Source of the DNA: Linyphia triangularis
Lineage: Eukaryota; Arthropoda; Arachnida; Araneae; Linyphiidae
Length of the DNA stretch: 64,000 bases
Reading direction: 5' to 3'
NCBI GenBank assembly: GCA_963978545.1
Contig: OZ021732.1
Span: 63,216,714-63,280,713, forward strand
In this document: positions 12,520 to 29,512 of the stretch, in pieces
How the letters are laid out: each line of letters begins with the position of its first letter
Numbering within the stretch: position 1 is the stretch's first letter
Notes under the pieces: generated by a model
The model's input: only the letters and a program-made list of their open reading frames with translations
Database searches by the model: none
What the model was told of the DNA's origin: nothing
Program-made: the position numbers and the translations under genes

Positions 12520-12536
12520 AGCAAGCGCGTGAGACA

Positions 12537-12580
12537 TTCTCGAAATTTCCAGCCAATTCATCGGAAAGAAATTTCTCGAA
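12537..12580 (-). promoter_or_regulatory. Two perfect heat-shock elements upstream of the LTR TATA box
   Basis: 12537-12549 reads TTCTCGAAATTTC and 12568-12580 reads GAAATTTCTCGAA on the plus strand. Both are three inverted nGAAn units with exact 5-bp spacing, the binding form for trimeric HSF. In the transcribed direction they lie about 18 and 50 bases before TATAAAA (12513-12519). The same pair is in the other LTR (6969-6981, 7000-7012). HSF control is inferred. Confidence 0.65.
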
Positions 12581-12723
12581 ACGTCTCGATTACTTCAGGT
12601 GTTGCCACCTTTTTCTAACTTGTATAATCGCTATTAATTACTAAATAAAATTGGATAAAAATAAATTACAATAGAATTTTGAAATAATACGTCACTATTT
12701 ACAATATATACAGACAATTTGTG

Positions 12724-16850
<4,127 letters not shown>

Positions 16851-17200
16851 TAAAGAGCTCGAAATGGGGCGATTTAAGGTTGCAGCGTCCTTCATCTCCG
16901 TACATCCCAAAAGCATCATCCCTCTAGGAAAGTGAGAGACTCTGATTTCTACACTTTTCGATTCCACGGAAAATAGAGCTCTCCTCAGAGTATATCCTCT
17001 GCCTCGTAACCTCTCAGTTCCTCCACTGTGCACATATATTAAAGAGCCTCACCCCAATTCGTACAACCAACTCTCGACGCCACAGAAAACCCCACCTGGG
17101 TGGCCAAAGGCATCTCGTGAGAAGTCCACCCCTACTAAATGTAATCGACGACCTTCACTCTTCACTTCCAGAAGAAGGGGCTTTAAATTAGTTACTGTAC
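16851..17200. other. GC-richer block, possible repeat relic
   Basis: Base composition is clearly higher in G+C than the surroundings on both sides, with minus-strand open frames at 16839-17033 and 17049-17414. The frames share no recognised domain and have no obvious splice connection. It is most likely a fragment of an unrecognised transposon or old coding sequence. Confidence 0.35.
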
Positions 17201-19264
17201 TGAAGCATCTCTTAATAAAAATTACCAGAATGTCTGAGAATGCCTCATGACAATACAAAATTATATATGTGTAACTGAAAATGTTTATGCGGAGAATCAT
17301 ATATATACTCAAGTGTCTGTATATACTTTCTCTTTCGTCTCGCTGCTGTGACATCTTGCTCATCTTGTGAGTATTATCTGTAAATATTTTCATATGCATT
17401 AAGTCAGTTACCATTCATGAAGTTTGTTTTTCAACTTCTTAACTCTAAGAGAAATTCACGTTGAATAGGATATCAGTCTTAAAAATGATAGACTATACTA
17501 GTCCCATAGACCTAACGCATCATTTTTTTGTGAAAATGGCTGTATTTTTCTAGGTCAGTAAAAACAGCTCATTAAAAAAACTTGAAGGAAAAATAACTGA
17601 ATATTTCTTAAATATAAGTAGTAAAAAAGTGTATCACCAAGCCAAAAAATTTTAATAAGTAAAATAAAAATGTCCTGTTGTTTTTCTCACATTTAATGAG
17701 CTTATTTTACTATTGTTGTACCTGTTAAAATATTCAGCCTTACAGCAATAATTCGGCAAATATTGTGGCTCAAAAAAAAAAAAAAAAAAAAAAAAAAGTG
17801 TACCGGTAGTATAAGAAGGGGAGGGTTGACAATCTCTCTTAAGACGCAATAGATATATGCGAATGGTACGTTTTATCTCTCAAATACTCCAAATTCAAAC
17901 CATTTATATATTTTATTTTAGAAATAGTTTCTCTTAGAAATATTTATTATATATGTTCATATGCTAGTCAAACTTTCAAATGAATTTTACAAATATAATT
18001 ATGTGGGGTTATTTCACGATCTCGAAACTTCTCTTTATCAAAACATAGCTGTTTGCCTATCTTTGTGAAGTTATATTTCCTTATTAAAGACATTTGTCGA
18101 TACGCTACATGCGTACTAATCACAATAATGATTTTTTTCGGTGCAAAAATGCTTAACTAAGTGTTTAATAGATGTTGTTTTAATTATCTTTATTAATGAA
18201 GTCGTGAAGTTCTTGAAAAATGCGGCAGGCCGGTGCTGCAGTTATCATCTTATTCAAAGATAACACTCGAACTGCTGAAAGACAAAATGGTACAATTTAA
18301 GAATAAGAATTTTCTGTTAAATATATAAAGGCCTTAAAAAAATAAACTGCACAAAATGATAAACCCTATGATGATGAAGCATCTATTCAACACAATTTAT
18401 CATTGGTAAGTAAAAAAACTTCAACGCTTAACAGCTATTTTTCACAGATTCACTTGAACATGACCTAGACCACTTCTGTTTCAAATTTCCTATGTGTATG
18501 ACTAATTAGGATTAGTTTATAAATGCACAATTGTCATCTTCAAAGTTATTTCAACTGTTAACAAGAATCGGAAATAATTATCTATATTTCCATTTAACTA
18601 AAGTAAAAAAAAAAAAAAAAACAGTTTGTTGAAATCGGACTTTTTCTTTACTTTTGTTCTGGGAATTCGAAAGGAAATTACAACGGGATCCCGACAATGC
18701 AAAGCTTCTTTACTTATTTAAGGCTCATTTCCTAATTAATGCAAATGGCTTTTAACGCCTTTCTCTGCCGACATCCTAAATGCCAGTTTATCAAACACGC
18801 AGACACTTCTTGAACTGCTCTTATTCTTTGCTCTTTGAAGGCAACTATTTCTTGTTTTTATTTTTTATTGACTAAATTTAAGCTTTGTTCTTTTTTGTGG
18901 AAACATAAAATTACTTGGCGCATTAGGAGCCTGGTCATTTATATTTTAATGCATGGAATTTAATGGATTGTAGTACGAAAATTATCCCAATTATTGTTGT
19001 AATTTCGAATAGCTTAAGAGCAATTATGGGATAAACTATTAAAGTGAAAACAGAATCTACCATTGAAGAATTGCCTTTTTGTTAAAGATTAAAAATTAAC
19101 TATATTGCGAAATTATGTAGTTAATTTTTAGTATTATTATATTTGTAATATAACTGTGAAATCCAACTTACAAAATCTAAATTTCTTCTATGATGTTTAA
19201 AGAAAATGTAACCATGTTTTTTTTTGTTTTTGTTTTTTCAGTTTTTAATATTTACCATAGATAA
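17201..19264. other. AT-rich noncoding stretch
   Basis: Nothing recognised apart from A tracts near 17772-17797 and 18605-18621. Confidence 0.5.
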
Positions 19265-19441
19265 GGGTTACTTAAATGTGTAATTATAAAGTGATGTAAA
19301 TCGTTCATGATACTGGTTTATTGAAATGTTGTACGTAGTTCTTAAGTCATCTACGAGGTGCTCAGAACTACATCGGACATTTCAATAAACTAGTACCAGG
19401 GACTACATACATCACTTTATAGTTCTAAATCTAAGTAAACC
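19265..19441. repeat. Foldback (hairpin) element
   Basis: 19265-19342 and 19364-19441 are inverted repeats of 78 bases each with roughly 80 percent match. The longest exact blocks are TATAAAGTGATGTA and GTTTATTGAAATGT. The central loop is about 21 bases. It could be a small MITE or a structured RNA precursor; the sequence does not decide. Confidence 0.7.
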
Positions 19442-21963
19442 TCTAGATTCTAAGTAATCCTGATTTACAGTACCTTCTATTACTCAATATAAGAAATTAA
19501 TAAAAATGCCGATTTTCTGTTTTACACTACATAATTGCATAGAAAAGCATTTGTCTGTCTGAGGTAAATATACAAAAAAAAAAAATAATAATAATAATAC
19601 GCATACGAACATCAAGACAAAAAATCAAATTAATAGAGATCAAATTCAAACGGAAGTGCTTTCAAGTTTTACTTCCATTACTAGATTCCATTAAAGATTA
19701 CTTCCATAGATACTCGTTAAAGTACATACATCTCGACTACATACAGAGATATACAATTTGCTAACTCTCGCTACGTTGAAATCCAAACTTAATATATGCT
19801 ATGAAACAAACATTTTCAAATTTAAAACTTATATAAAATATTTAATAGACTAAATTTAAGCTAACTATTAAAATAATCTTACAAAATTTCAACTGTGCAC
19901 TTTTGCCAGAGTGCGCAATATCGGACTTAGGCTACCAACCAGAATATCCCGGAGAAGAGGATTAAAAGGGAACTCACAGAAGTTGTATATTGTGAATCAT
20001 AGAATCATTAATCAACATAAAGTTATCCTCATAAGTGTTGGAGGTGCTTGGAAAGAAATATTCTTAATTACGAAAAGTTATTCGTAGAGTTGAATCCCAT
20101 AAGTTATCATAAAAGCTGTTATTTAGCTAAGTGTTTTAGACATAAATCAGACTTGTAGCCGCCACAAATATTTTGAGATTAAAGTGATGATAATGAAATG
20201 ACCAACAAAAGTAAAGAAGAAATATCGTTCTTAAAACGTTAATGTATAAATTATAAGTATAAATTTAAATTTATGCTCTGAAAAAACAGTTATTTAAATA
20301 AAAAATTAGAAGTATTTTTTCTTTTAAACTATTTCTAATTAGATATTATTACATAACAAAATACTATTTAAAAATATATAAATAGAAACATATATCAATT
20401 TTGCCTCTATTACATTTATTATGATCCAAAATATCACATACTTTTCTTATTATAATAAATTTTGTTTGTTTCCTAAACAATAGGAAAAATGCAAAAAATA
20501 TCGTGTTTTTGATAATGTATGTCTGCAAACAGAATCAACAAAATAAGTTCAATATTCTGCCATTAATTTTCCTTACGAACTCAAGACTGTGTTTCTAAAT
20601 ACTGACACAAACCTCAAATACATTAGTTTTCTATCTACCGTAATGAAATTTTGTAATTGGTTGATTAAGTAATGCAAGAAGCACGACATGGTTAAAAATA
20701 GAGTGATGTACTAAACTTTTCAGAAATTTTGCCTGAGTAATATAGCAGAGGACCCCTTAAAAATACATTTTTATACCAAACAAAAGAAAATCCTGAACGT
20801 GACAATTTTATTATGAATACATTCTTCCAACTTAAAAAACGAATTTTTAGTAATAATCTATAGCATGTTATTTAGTAAATGTCACAATATGAAAATATTT
20901 AGATATTATTGGTGAACGTAATTAGTTAATTAATGAAACTTTTGCTGTACTTTTCTACAATATTAATCATATGTATACATTTAAAACATTATAAGAAACA
21001 TTTAGTTATTAAAAATATATAAATAGCAAAATTTTGCAGGAAACAATGAGTAGTCAACCTGTATTTACATAAATTATTTTATAACTATATTCCATCAAAT
21101 CAAATGATACAGTATTGAATAATCTTATTATGGAAATAATTAAAATCTCTAGCACACTCTGTTTGAGGGAAAATTTCTGTTCCACTAACTGACGAAATTA
21201 ACAGCCATGAAGAGGCATATTCCTCAAATTCACTAATTAACATATAATTTTGATTAGTACAATATGTCCTTCGCGGTTTCCCTTCCAATGAATAATTTCA
21301 GATTCACAGATCTCCAAGGCTGCTTAATACGTTATCCTCAGCATCCTCAATTCTGGATTCAATTTGGAAGTCAATTTCTAATCCTCTCTCATGGTCGGAC
21401 TGTTGAATGTACTAGTTAAACATCGTTAATATTATTTACTGACGCGAGAGCCATTTCTCTTTTTTAAAATATATTGTTGGATTTATTTACTATGGTTGAG
21501 AATATTTTCTTGATTTAGATACTATTTGGTAGTTTTTTTAACAATCGTCTATTGAAAACTGTATTTAAAATAATTTCGGATCTCTCCAATTTTCGAATAG
21601 CACCTGGAGCAATTTTTGATAAAACTCCTGGGTACTCTTCCGTTAGATGAGTGCCATTTGGCGCAGTTGTCGCCAATCCAAAATGTATTCACATTTAAAT
21701 AACGCACAAATGCATCGTAATTATAAATATTAAGCTTAAATGTTTACAATGAAGTATAATATTACTATAGCAAATCTATAACTGTATATCTATAAGAATT
21801 ATAAATAATTTAAAGGTTGATAGTTTGGATGAGTTATCTCTGCAATTTGGTGCTTCAGATCTGGTACCCGTCTAAAGGAAGAGTACCGACATATGCGAAA
21901 AACTGATCATATATCTTCCTACAATTAACACAATTTAAATACTTAATTAATAACTATGCATAT
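19442..21963. other. AT-rich noncoding stretch
   Basis: No gene or repeat recognised. The ORF at 21100-21288 lacks domain or splice support. Confidence 0.5.
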
Positions 21964-22406
21964 TGTTACGAATTTTTTCTCAGAAAATTATGATTTATCG
22001 TTAAAAAAATAAAAAATATTATTTTTCTTCATTTCAAAAGGCTTATCACTACTCTCTAAGCAACAGTTAACTCAATATCAAGCATTAAAAAAACCTTCAT
22101 TGCCTACAGCTTCGGATACACCGATGATTCAAACTCCCACTGAGATAATTTCAAATCAGTGTTCAAAATCTAATGGACTAAAACTCCTCGTCTTAGCGAT
22201 ATTTATGCCCTCATTTATTTATGCCTCAAAATTCAGAGTGAATGATTCCGCAATCAGTACGCACTGTAAAACATCTTGATTCACACAGGTGTTGCCAACT
22301 TTGCAAACTTGTATTATTGATGTTAACAAGTAAATTTAATAAAATATAATTTAAAAAAAGAAATATGCACACTATTTTCAATTATATACATAGAAGTTGC
22401 GCAACA
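21964..22406 (-). mobile_element. Solo LTR of a related gypsy subfamily
   Basis: 443 bp. It starts TGTTACGAATTTTTT and ends AGTTGCGCAACA, mirroring the full element's LTR ends. It shares internal blocks such as ACTACTCTC...CAACAGTT near the start and CAGGTGTTGCCA...ACTTGTAT near the end, but is strongly diverged in the middle. It is flanked by ATAT at 21960-21963 and 22407-22410, a clean 4-bp target duplication. No internal sequence remains, as expected after LTR-LTR recombination. The perfect HSE motifs are absent here. Confidence 0.85.
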
Positions 22407-22604
22407 ATATTAGAACTTAAATTTTTATTTGAGAGACGCTTAATTTTTCCAACAAAATGTATACATATTATTGACCATCAATGGATAATTCCAGCATTTT
22501 TTATTTTTTATTATTATTTTTTTTTCTTCATTTCTAAATGTTTCGAAAAGTCCATAAACACAAAAATGTCTGCTCAATGGCCTTTTTCTTTCTTTTCTTT
22601 TTTT

Positions 22605-23025
22605 TTTTTTATTTGCGATCGAAGTTACCTTGTTTAACGTTGGCGAAAAATGATTCAAACAGCTGGCATTGAATGTGACGTCATGGCTTCGCAAACATCT
22701 TGGCTTGAAATGCAGCAGCTGAAACCTGATTTGCAAGTTTCTCGCAAATCACGCCAACCTCTACGGAATGTGGCAATGGTCTACCAACATCAACTATTTG
22801 GCAGAAACCTCACAATAACCATAGAAACGATAGGGACACTTTACGTCACGGATTTTGTTTACTGTTTTGATTGGACTGGTTTTGAGGCATTTTCGTTTCT
22901 CAATACTTAAATAATTAATTTTTTAAAGAGCTTTTGTTGAAATATTTGGAATCAGAAAGAAATTCCTTATAAATATAAACTAATTTCACTCGTTTTTTAA
23001 AAATGCAGGAATTGTCCATTATAGC
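22605..23025 (-). repeat. Poly-A-tailed repeat R1, copy 1
   Basis: Matches 62085-62520 in the opposite orientation over about 400 bp. Read on the minus strand it ends in a purine/poly-A-like tract (plus-strand T run at 22590-22610). Shared blocks include TTGGCAGAAACCTCAC-ATAACCATAGAAACGA, CAGAAAGAAATTC, and AATATAAACTAATTTCACTCG. Both copies hold a TGACGTCA palindrome (22676-22683 here). It is probably a SINE or a truncated LINE 3' end. The open frame 22650-22910 is not a host gene. Confidence 0.7.
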
Positions 23026-25049
23026 GTGCATGCACACAAAAACAGACCGAGTTTAATCTAAACAATGTGCACTAAACAACAAAATACAAGTGAAAAAAAT
23101 ACGAATTGTTCATTTTGTAAATATTGCGTTCTTGTTTTCCGTCACAAGTTGCATCTTCTAATGGTGTTATCTTTAGGCAATAACATAAAACGCAAAGTGC
23201 AATTTCTTCTCGTTTATTTTTCGTTTCATTACCATACTTAGAGATCGTCTTTTCAATGATGTGCAGGAGCAGACGAGGCATCTTATGCATATTTATGTTA
23301 ATTCCAACACTTTATATTCCTAGAGCAACATTTCAGTAGATCAAATAAAAGCCAAGTTTCCAAGGCCAATTTTCTCATGCGTGCCATAAATGCATTTGGG
23401 AGCATAGAAGCGTTATGTGCATTTATGTTCAAAAATAAAACCCTTTTATGAACAAAGCAATATTGTGTCCGCTAAAAGATGGTATTGGACGACCTTCAGC
23501 TGTAATCAAATGAGCGCTTATATTTATAAACTGTTTTGATTTGGCAAGGAACTCAAAAATACTACTTAAAAGAAAAATTTCATTTGCGCAGTATACCAGG
23601 AATATTTACATGTAAATGAATGTTTATGAAACAGATTGAAAAGTTATTATCCAGTTCAATTAAGTAATTACTGTAGTTTTGTATATTACACCAATACATT
23701 GGACTGCTGAGAGGTTGTTTAAAAGATTTTATGTTTCAATTTAACTACAGATTGTCAGGTTGTTTATTCCTTTCACTACTAAAGCTGTAACCTATACGTC
23801 ACTAAACATAATTTAAGCTGAAAAATTCCAAATAGTTCAATGGTTAAGAACTATAAATTGTCAAACCAAGAACTAGCCTATGTTAATGTTACTCCTTATT
23901 TCAGTACGCAAATAATTTCTGTAATTGGATCCGTATTTATATAATAAAATCAAAATTTGATTCAACTACAAGGAACAACCCACTTATCATATAATGTGTT
24001 CAGCAATTGCCATAAAGTAGTTGCTTAGTGAATACCAATGTAAAATAAGGATTATAAAGTAGCCACTTACTTAAGCCAAAGTAAAATAAGACTCATAAAG
24101 TTGTTGAAAAATACAGCTTTTCATAATTGAAAGTATACGGCAAAGTCAACAAATTTAAATTAAAGTTTCTGTAAATATAAGAATTTGAATTTTTTGAGAA
24201 AAACGTATTTTGTGTTAATGAATTTTAACATTTTCAATAAAAAATTGTCTTATTTAAATCAGAGGAAAAATATTTCAGCACAAAGAATAAATTGTTACAG
24301 GAAATTCACCAGATAAATCTTTAAAATAATCTTTAAAAAATTGTGAGCAATCTTTATAAACATAAAGATGTCTAAATAACTGTAAATTGCTGCTATTTTA
24401 GAAATATGTACTATGATATCTTTAAAGCCTAATACTTTAAAAGTCTTACAAAGAAAGGTAATACATTAGATCCATAAACATTGGAAATTATATCTTTGAG
24501 CTAGGGATTAAGTATTTACTATCTTAAGGTAAATACCTCGTGTTTATAAATAGATGTTTCTTGTAAGCTCTACAAAATAATTCTTAAAAATAAAAAATAA
24601 AAAATAAAAGGCTACATAATATCAAATAAGGCATTCCTCAAACTTCAGCGAACATACCATTAGAGAATACTGCACAATGTTAATTAACATGTCTGTACAA
24701 AAGTTTGAGAACTTCATAACAAGCACAACTGTTAACCCTGAGTCTGAAATTTTAAATGAATGTTTAATCTAAGTATAACGCACAATGGTATAACTCTAAG
24801 CTTTATTATACCTTAATGAACTATCCTAAGGGAGAATGCTTTGTCAAATAAACTTGCAAATTTAATAATTCACTGAAATATAGCTGAGATTCAAAATTTT
24901 GCAGGCTGTGTTGCGGCAATACATAATTGATAAATTACACAATTACAATGTACAAAATGTTCGGAAAGATTGAAAATTAGTTTAGAAGTGAGAAATTAAA
25001 AGTATTTTTTTTTCAAATAGTATAAAATTTAACATAAAAATCTTTGGTC
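23026..25049. other. AT-rich noncoding stretch
   Basis: No supported gene. There is a weak direct duplication around 24030-24110 (repeated GTAAAATAAG and CATAAAGT-type segments). Confidence 0.45.
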
Positions 25050-25420
25050 AATAATATAAAATATTAATAATATAAAATATTAATAATATAAAATATTAAT
25101 AATATAAAATATTAATAATATAAAATATTAATATAAATATTAATAATATTAAATATTAATAATATTAAATATTAATAATATTAAATATTAATAATATTAA
25201 ATATTAATAATATTAAATATTAATAATATTAAATATTAATAATATATAATATTAATAATATTAAATATTATAATATTAAATATTAATAATATTAGATATT
25301 AATAATATTAAATATTAATAATATTAAATATTAATAATATTAAATATTAATAATATTAAATATCAATAATATTAAATATTATTACTATTAAATATTAATA
25401 ATATTAAAATTAAATATTAA
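25050..25420. repeat. AT minisatellite with 16-bp unit
   Basis: About 23 units. The first few are TAATAATATAAAATAT; most later units are TAATAATATTAAATAT (one base changed), with scattered variants. The unit has inverted symmetry and no spacer diversity. Confidence 0.9.
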
Positions 25421-28400
25421 ATCCTGAAATTAAAAATCATAGAATAATGAAGGACCTACAAGGGGTTTCAGATACATTTCAAATATTTGTTTAATTAAAA
25501 AAGATAGAACATATCAGAAAAAAGTCATCGATTTCTTCTTGGAAGTTCTTTATCTAAAACCGAAACTTGATCTTGGGTATTATTCTCAAAGGGGATTACA
25601 TTAATACTTAAAGTATTAGAGCTCACAGATCCCCACTAAGCCGATTGATACCCGTGTGTTTACTCTTGAAAATTTTTAGCGGATTTTTTAGTCACATGAG
25701 GACACAAAAAAATTATACTTATTATATTGTGATTTAAAATCACAACAAACTACGATTAAAAGACGCAACTAAAAAAAAAATATTACGCAAATGAAGTTTT
25801 AAGAATTTTTAAATTAATAAGACGCAATAAAATAAGAGTTAAAAGAAATGAAAATATAATCAAGTTGATCGCCTTTTTATAAGATTTCAATCTTTTATAA
25901 AGCATCAAACTTGCCATCCGTCTACAATCCATAACACTAAATTATTAGTTTCCACAGAAGCCAAATTCATCATAGTGTGAACTGCAATACAATAGCAAAT
26001 ATATATAACTTTTTCGAAAAACTCACAATGGTTCATAGTAAAATGCTGTACATGCTTAAATAAGTGCTTCCAGCAACGCGTAGTTAAGCAAGTCCAAGAA
26101 TAGAGGATCGCAAAAATTCCCACTGAGAATTCCTAATAAACTAAATGTTCATTGCCATTACTTTAATATTTGTGAAAAATGTAATACATAGCGACTCCCC
26201 AAGCAGCAACATGACGTATCTGAGAGGAAAAAATAATAAGCATTCGGTAATTGGCAAATGGAATCGTTTGAAATTATTTTTAAAGAGGTAATTATGATTG
26301 GTTGTATGTTTTTAAAGAGCAAAAACCTCTGACCAAATTACTTCATGTATAAGACTCATTTCGCTACCCCTTTTTAACTTGGAAAAAAAAAAAACTTTTT
26401 AACTAACATAAATAGGAAAATACAAAATAGATTTACAGTTTACATAACTTTTATTCTGTCCACAGCCATTAATAAATATCCAACTTCATCAGTGTTACTG
26501 AATAGTATAAGTGCATTAGTAGAAGAAATATCTTTTAAGGATACAGGTAGTATTAAACATGTTTATGAGAAAGTAATTTGAATTACCCGAGCAATTTAAG
26601 ACCTCAGACATGTCTTAGCAACAATTTGCTTTCCGTAAATGCCTCTGTTGCACTGTCTCAAACAGAGAGACAATTGAAATATCAACTCAACAAAAGTAGT
26701 GTAATTGTTTTTGAACTCATTTAGTTTGAATTATAATACCACTTAGTTTTATGCTGTGAAATCCATTCTTTTCCGGCCAAAGGTTGTTCTCCATTTGCAA
26801 AATAAAATACGCTGCAAGCTGAGGAAGTATTTAGTAAGACATTTATAAACATTACAAAGTGTTCCAGCAGAAATATTGTTATGCTTATTTCTTTCTTTAA
26901 TGAAACTTGTGTTTGCATTTCAATAAACTTAAAAGAAAATGTGCAGAATTTTAATATTCGATACATATGTTAAATATATATATGGTCATTTTTAAATGCA
27001 TTAATTTTATTTAACTTTGTTACTGTATATGATGTATTAAATACAATTCAATTAAGAAATATAAATTGATTACAAAAGAGTTTGGAAGGTGTAAAACTGA
27101 CTATTTCAAGAGTTAAACTAGTAGTAAACAAATGTACGTAAGAAAAGGCTCAAAAATTAATATTTTTCCTAAATTGTTACATATTTTTAATTTCAGAAAA
27201 CAGCCTTACTTATTAGTTCATGTTATTATAATCACTAATATTAATAATGCAATGGTCTTTAAAAAAATATGTAAATGAAATCGGTAACATACAGTAAGGG
27301 TAAATTTCTACCAAATTTAGAGAAATCATTTCCGATCAATCTTTAAAATAGAAAATATAATTAACTCTTTATACTGAATAGATATAATGTATAGGTTTAT
27401 TATTTATTAAGTAGAAGAACATATTCCTTTAAAAAATTACTCAATTTAAAAAATCTGAAGGAACAATATTGCTACAATTTCAATTTCTTACATTTCCAAA
27501 ATTTAGTTTAATTCAAACGTATCTTTCAAATTGTTGAAAGTATAATCATTAAAGTTTTGAAGACTATCCATTGAAGCAAAGAAACATTGAATTGAATTGG
27601 ATTTAGGAAATTAAATTTGAATTGAAGGAAAGTACTGTAATAGAGTTTTCCGACATCTTATTACTGACTTATTATATGATTGAAACGTTAAACATACGGA
27701 AATAAAAGATTTCAGGATTAGTCATGACATTATTTCATTTTAAATATGAAATACAATTCCCATTGGTAGATTATCAAAAGCTATTCATCATGAAGTATTT
27801 GATTTCCGTTTGATGGCCCTATTTATTTCGATTTTTAAACAAATACATGAGATATTTTTTATCAAATTGTAATCTTGTGACTTAAAGAATCAGACGCCAA
27901 AGTATTTCTGGTCAATTTCTAACAGTATAATTTAATTTTGTTAAGTGCAACGAATCTTATATTCTTAAGAAATAAAACACACAGCAGAAGCATTCAAGAC
28001 ACTTGCGGCCCCTCCATGTCCTTAAAGGGTCCTATGTTATATTTCAACAGTTTGATTTTTATTAAAATAGTAAATTTTAAATTATGAATGTCCTCAATAC
28101 AAAAATATGCTTAATTGATATTTTTTTAAGCAACATGACTTCTTTAAATTGTTTTTTAATTAGAAACCCGGGCCCTCCCGAGAACGCATTTCACTAGCTT
28201 CGAGACAGCACTGCATAAACCCTGGTGTAAAAAAAAAATACCTTGATTATAAGCACTTTTCAAACCGAATCCCAAAACATATATATTAACTTTACCTGCT
28301 CATAAATATATTCTCGGTGCATTTACTGGCCCTAATTAGTTATTACTGCAATCACGAGAGGAATGCCAGCAGTCAAATTTTAAAAAATGACAAAAGCTGC

Positions 28401-28969
28401 CTTTCTTAGAACATGCAACTATCATATTTAAATCTTGAGACCCATTTCAGTATGTAGTTAATGGGTTTATTTTCAGGAAAATACGGAAATGAAAGCAAAA
28501 GCTAAATAAGCAAGTATGGAATATTTTTTAAACTGAAAATGAATTTATATTTATAATGGAATAATAATGTGTCATGATTAAAATTTTACAGACATATCTT
28601 TAAAGCATTAAAGAATATAATGTTTTATAAAACATTATACTGTGGTTAAATTTTTTTGCTCCCTATGCCTTCTCTTTACCGATGTAAAAATATCCCTGGA
28701 TGCATAATATTTTAATGTCAAAAGATATTGATTTCAATATATAAAGTGATATTAATAATAAAGAAGCTTTATTCCACACACCAATGTAATACACTTGTGA
28801 TTAAGCAAGATCTATATGAGTATAGTCATGTACAATATCATTATAAATCATAATGACCATCTGTTCTTTAACAGACTAACCTTAAAATTCGAAATTATAA
28901 AAGTAAACAAAATCAAATCATGGACTTATATTTTAACTAAGTTAAGAAACTTAAACACAAACTAGTCAC
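25421..28969. other. AT-rich noncoding stretch
   Basis: No supported gene. It contains a perfect 24-bp palindrome at 28616-28639. Small GC-richer spots near 28000-28030 and 28165-28230 are unidentified. Confidence 0.45.
28616..28639. repeat. Perfect 24-bp palindrome
   Basis: The centre is TGTTTTATAAAACA, and every base pairs over 24 bp. Confidence 0.9.
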
Positions 28970-29065
28970 CTTTGCCATCTACACCATCTCTAACCATTCA
29001 CACAAAGAAATGTATACAATGTTCTGTAGTATCCACAGAAGAAGAAAAAAAACTCCCAATCGTAG

Positions 29066-29512
29066 AAAGCAATAGGCGAAACCTTTCTAACTACCCTCAA
29101 ACAAACCTCGATCCAAAAATCCACTAACTTTCTTTTTGGTCAGAGTAAGCAAGACCTCCTAACAAACCAAAACCTTGATGCAATCAATGAAACCCCGTCG
29201 ACCACTCAACCTCTTAAACAACTCCTCATCACAGAACCACCAAAAAAATCTATTATCCATTTTCAAGCAGGAGGAAAACCGCAAAACTCCACCACCCCCT
29301 GTCATCCCCCTATTATTCACTTTCCAGAGCGGGTGTCCGCAAACGTCTCTTGCACCCCCAACGACGTTTTTCTTTCATCGCATTACCTACAGACCCCAAA
29401 CGATATCTGCACGCGCTGTGGGGGAGGCATAAGACAAATTATCGATCCTTTGCGAATCTTTTATGTACCTTCATACCAAGGTTTGTGGGTAAGATATGAA
29501 GCTGCCTCGTAA
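29066..29512 (+). pseudogene. C-rich open frame, unrecognised protein fragment
   Basis: 148 codons without a stop follow a TAG at 29063-29065 and end at TAA (29510-29512). No ATG starts the frame. The strand is C-rich in an AT-rich region and the product looks protein-like, with CTRCGGGIR and FYVPSYQGLWVRYEA near the end. Just upstream (about 28980-29130) another frame reads KKCIQCSVVSTEEEKKLP. Together they may be one frameshifted relic of about 180 residues with cysteine pairs. It is not recognised; transposon or viral origin, or an internal exon, are all possible. Confidence 0.35.

Noticed and set aside
22650..22910. Plus-strand 86-codon gene, and its counterpart 62198-62468
   Set aside because: Both lie in the R1 repeat on the strand opposite its poly-A tail. 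Similar text reflects repeat homology, not a gene family.
25050..25420. CRISPR array
   Set aside because: Units are contiguous 16-mers without unique spacers, in a eukaryotic setting. The same holds for 47406-47516.
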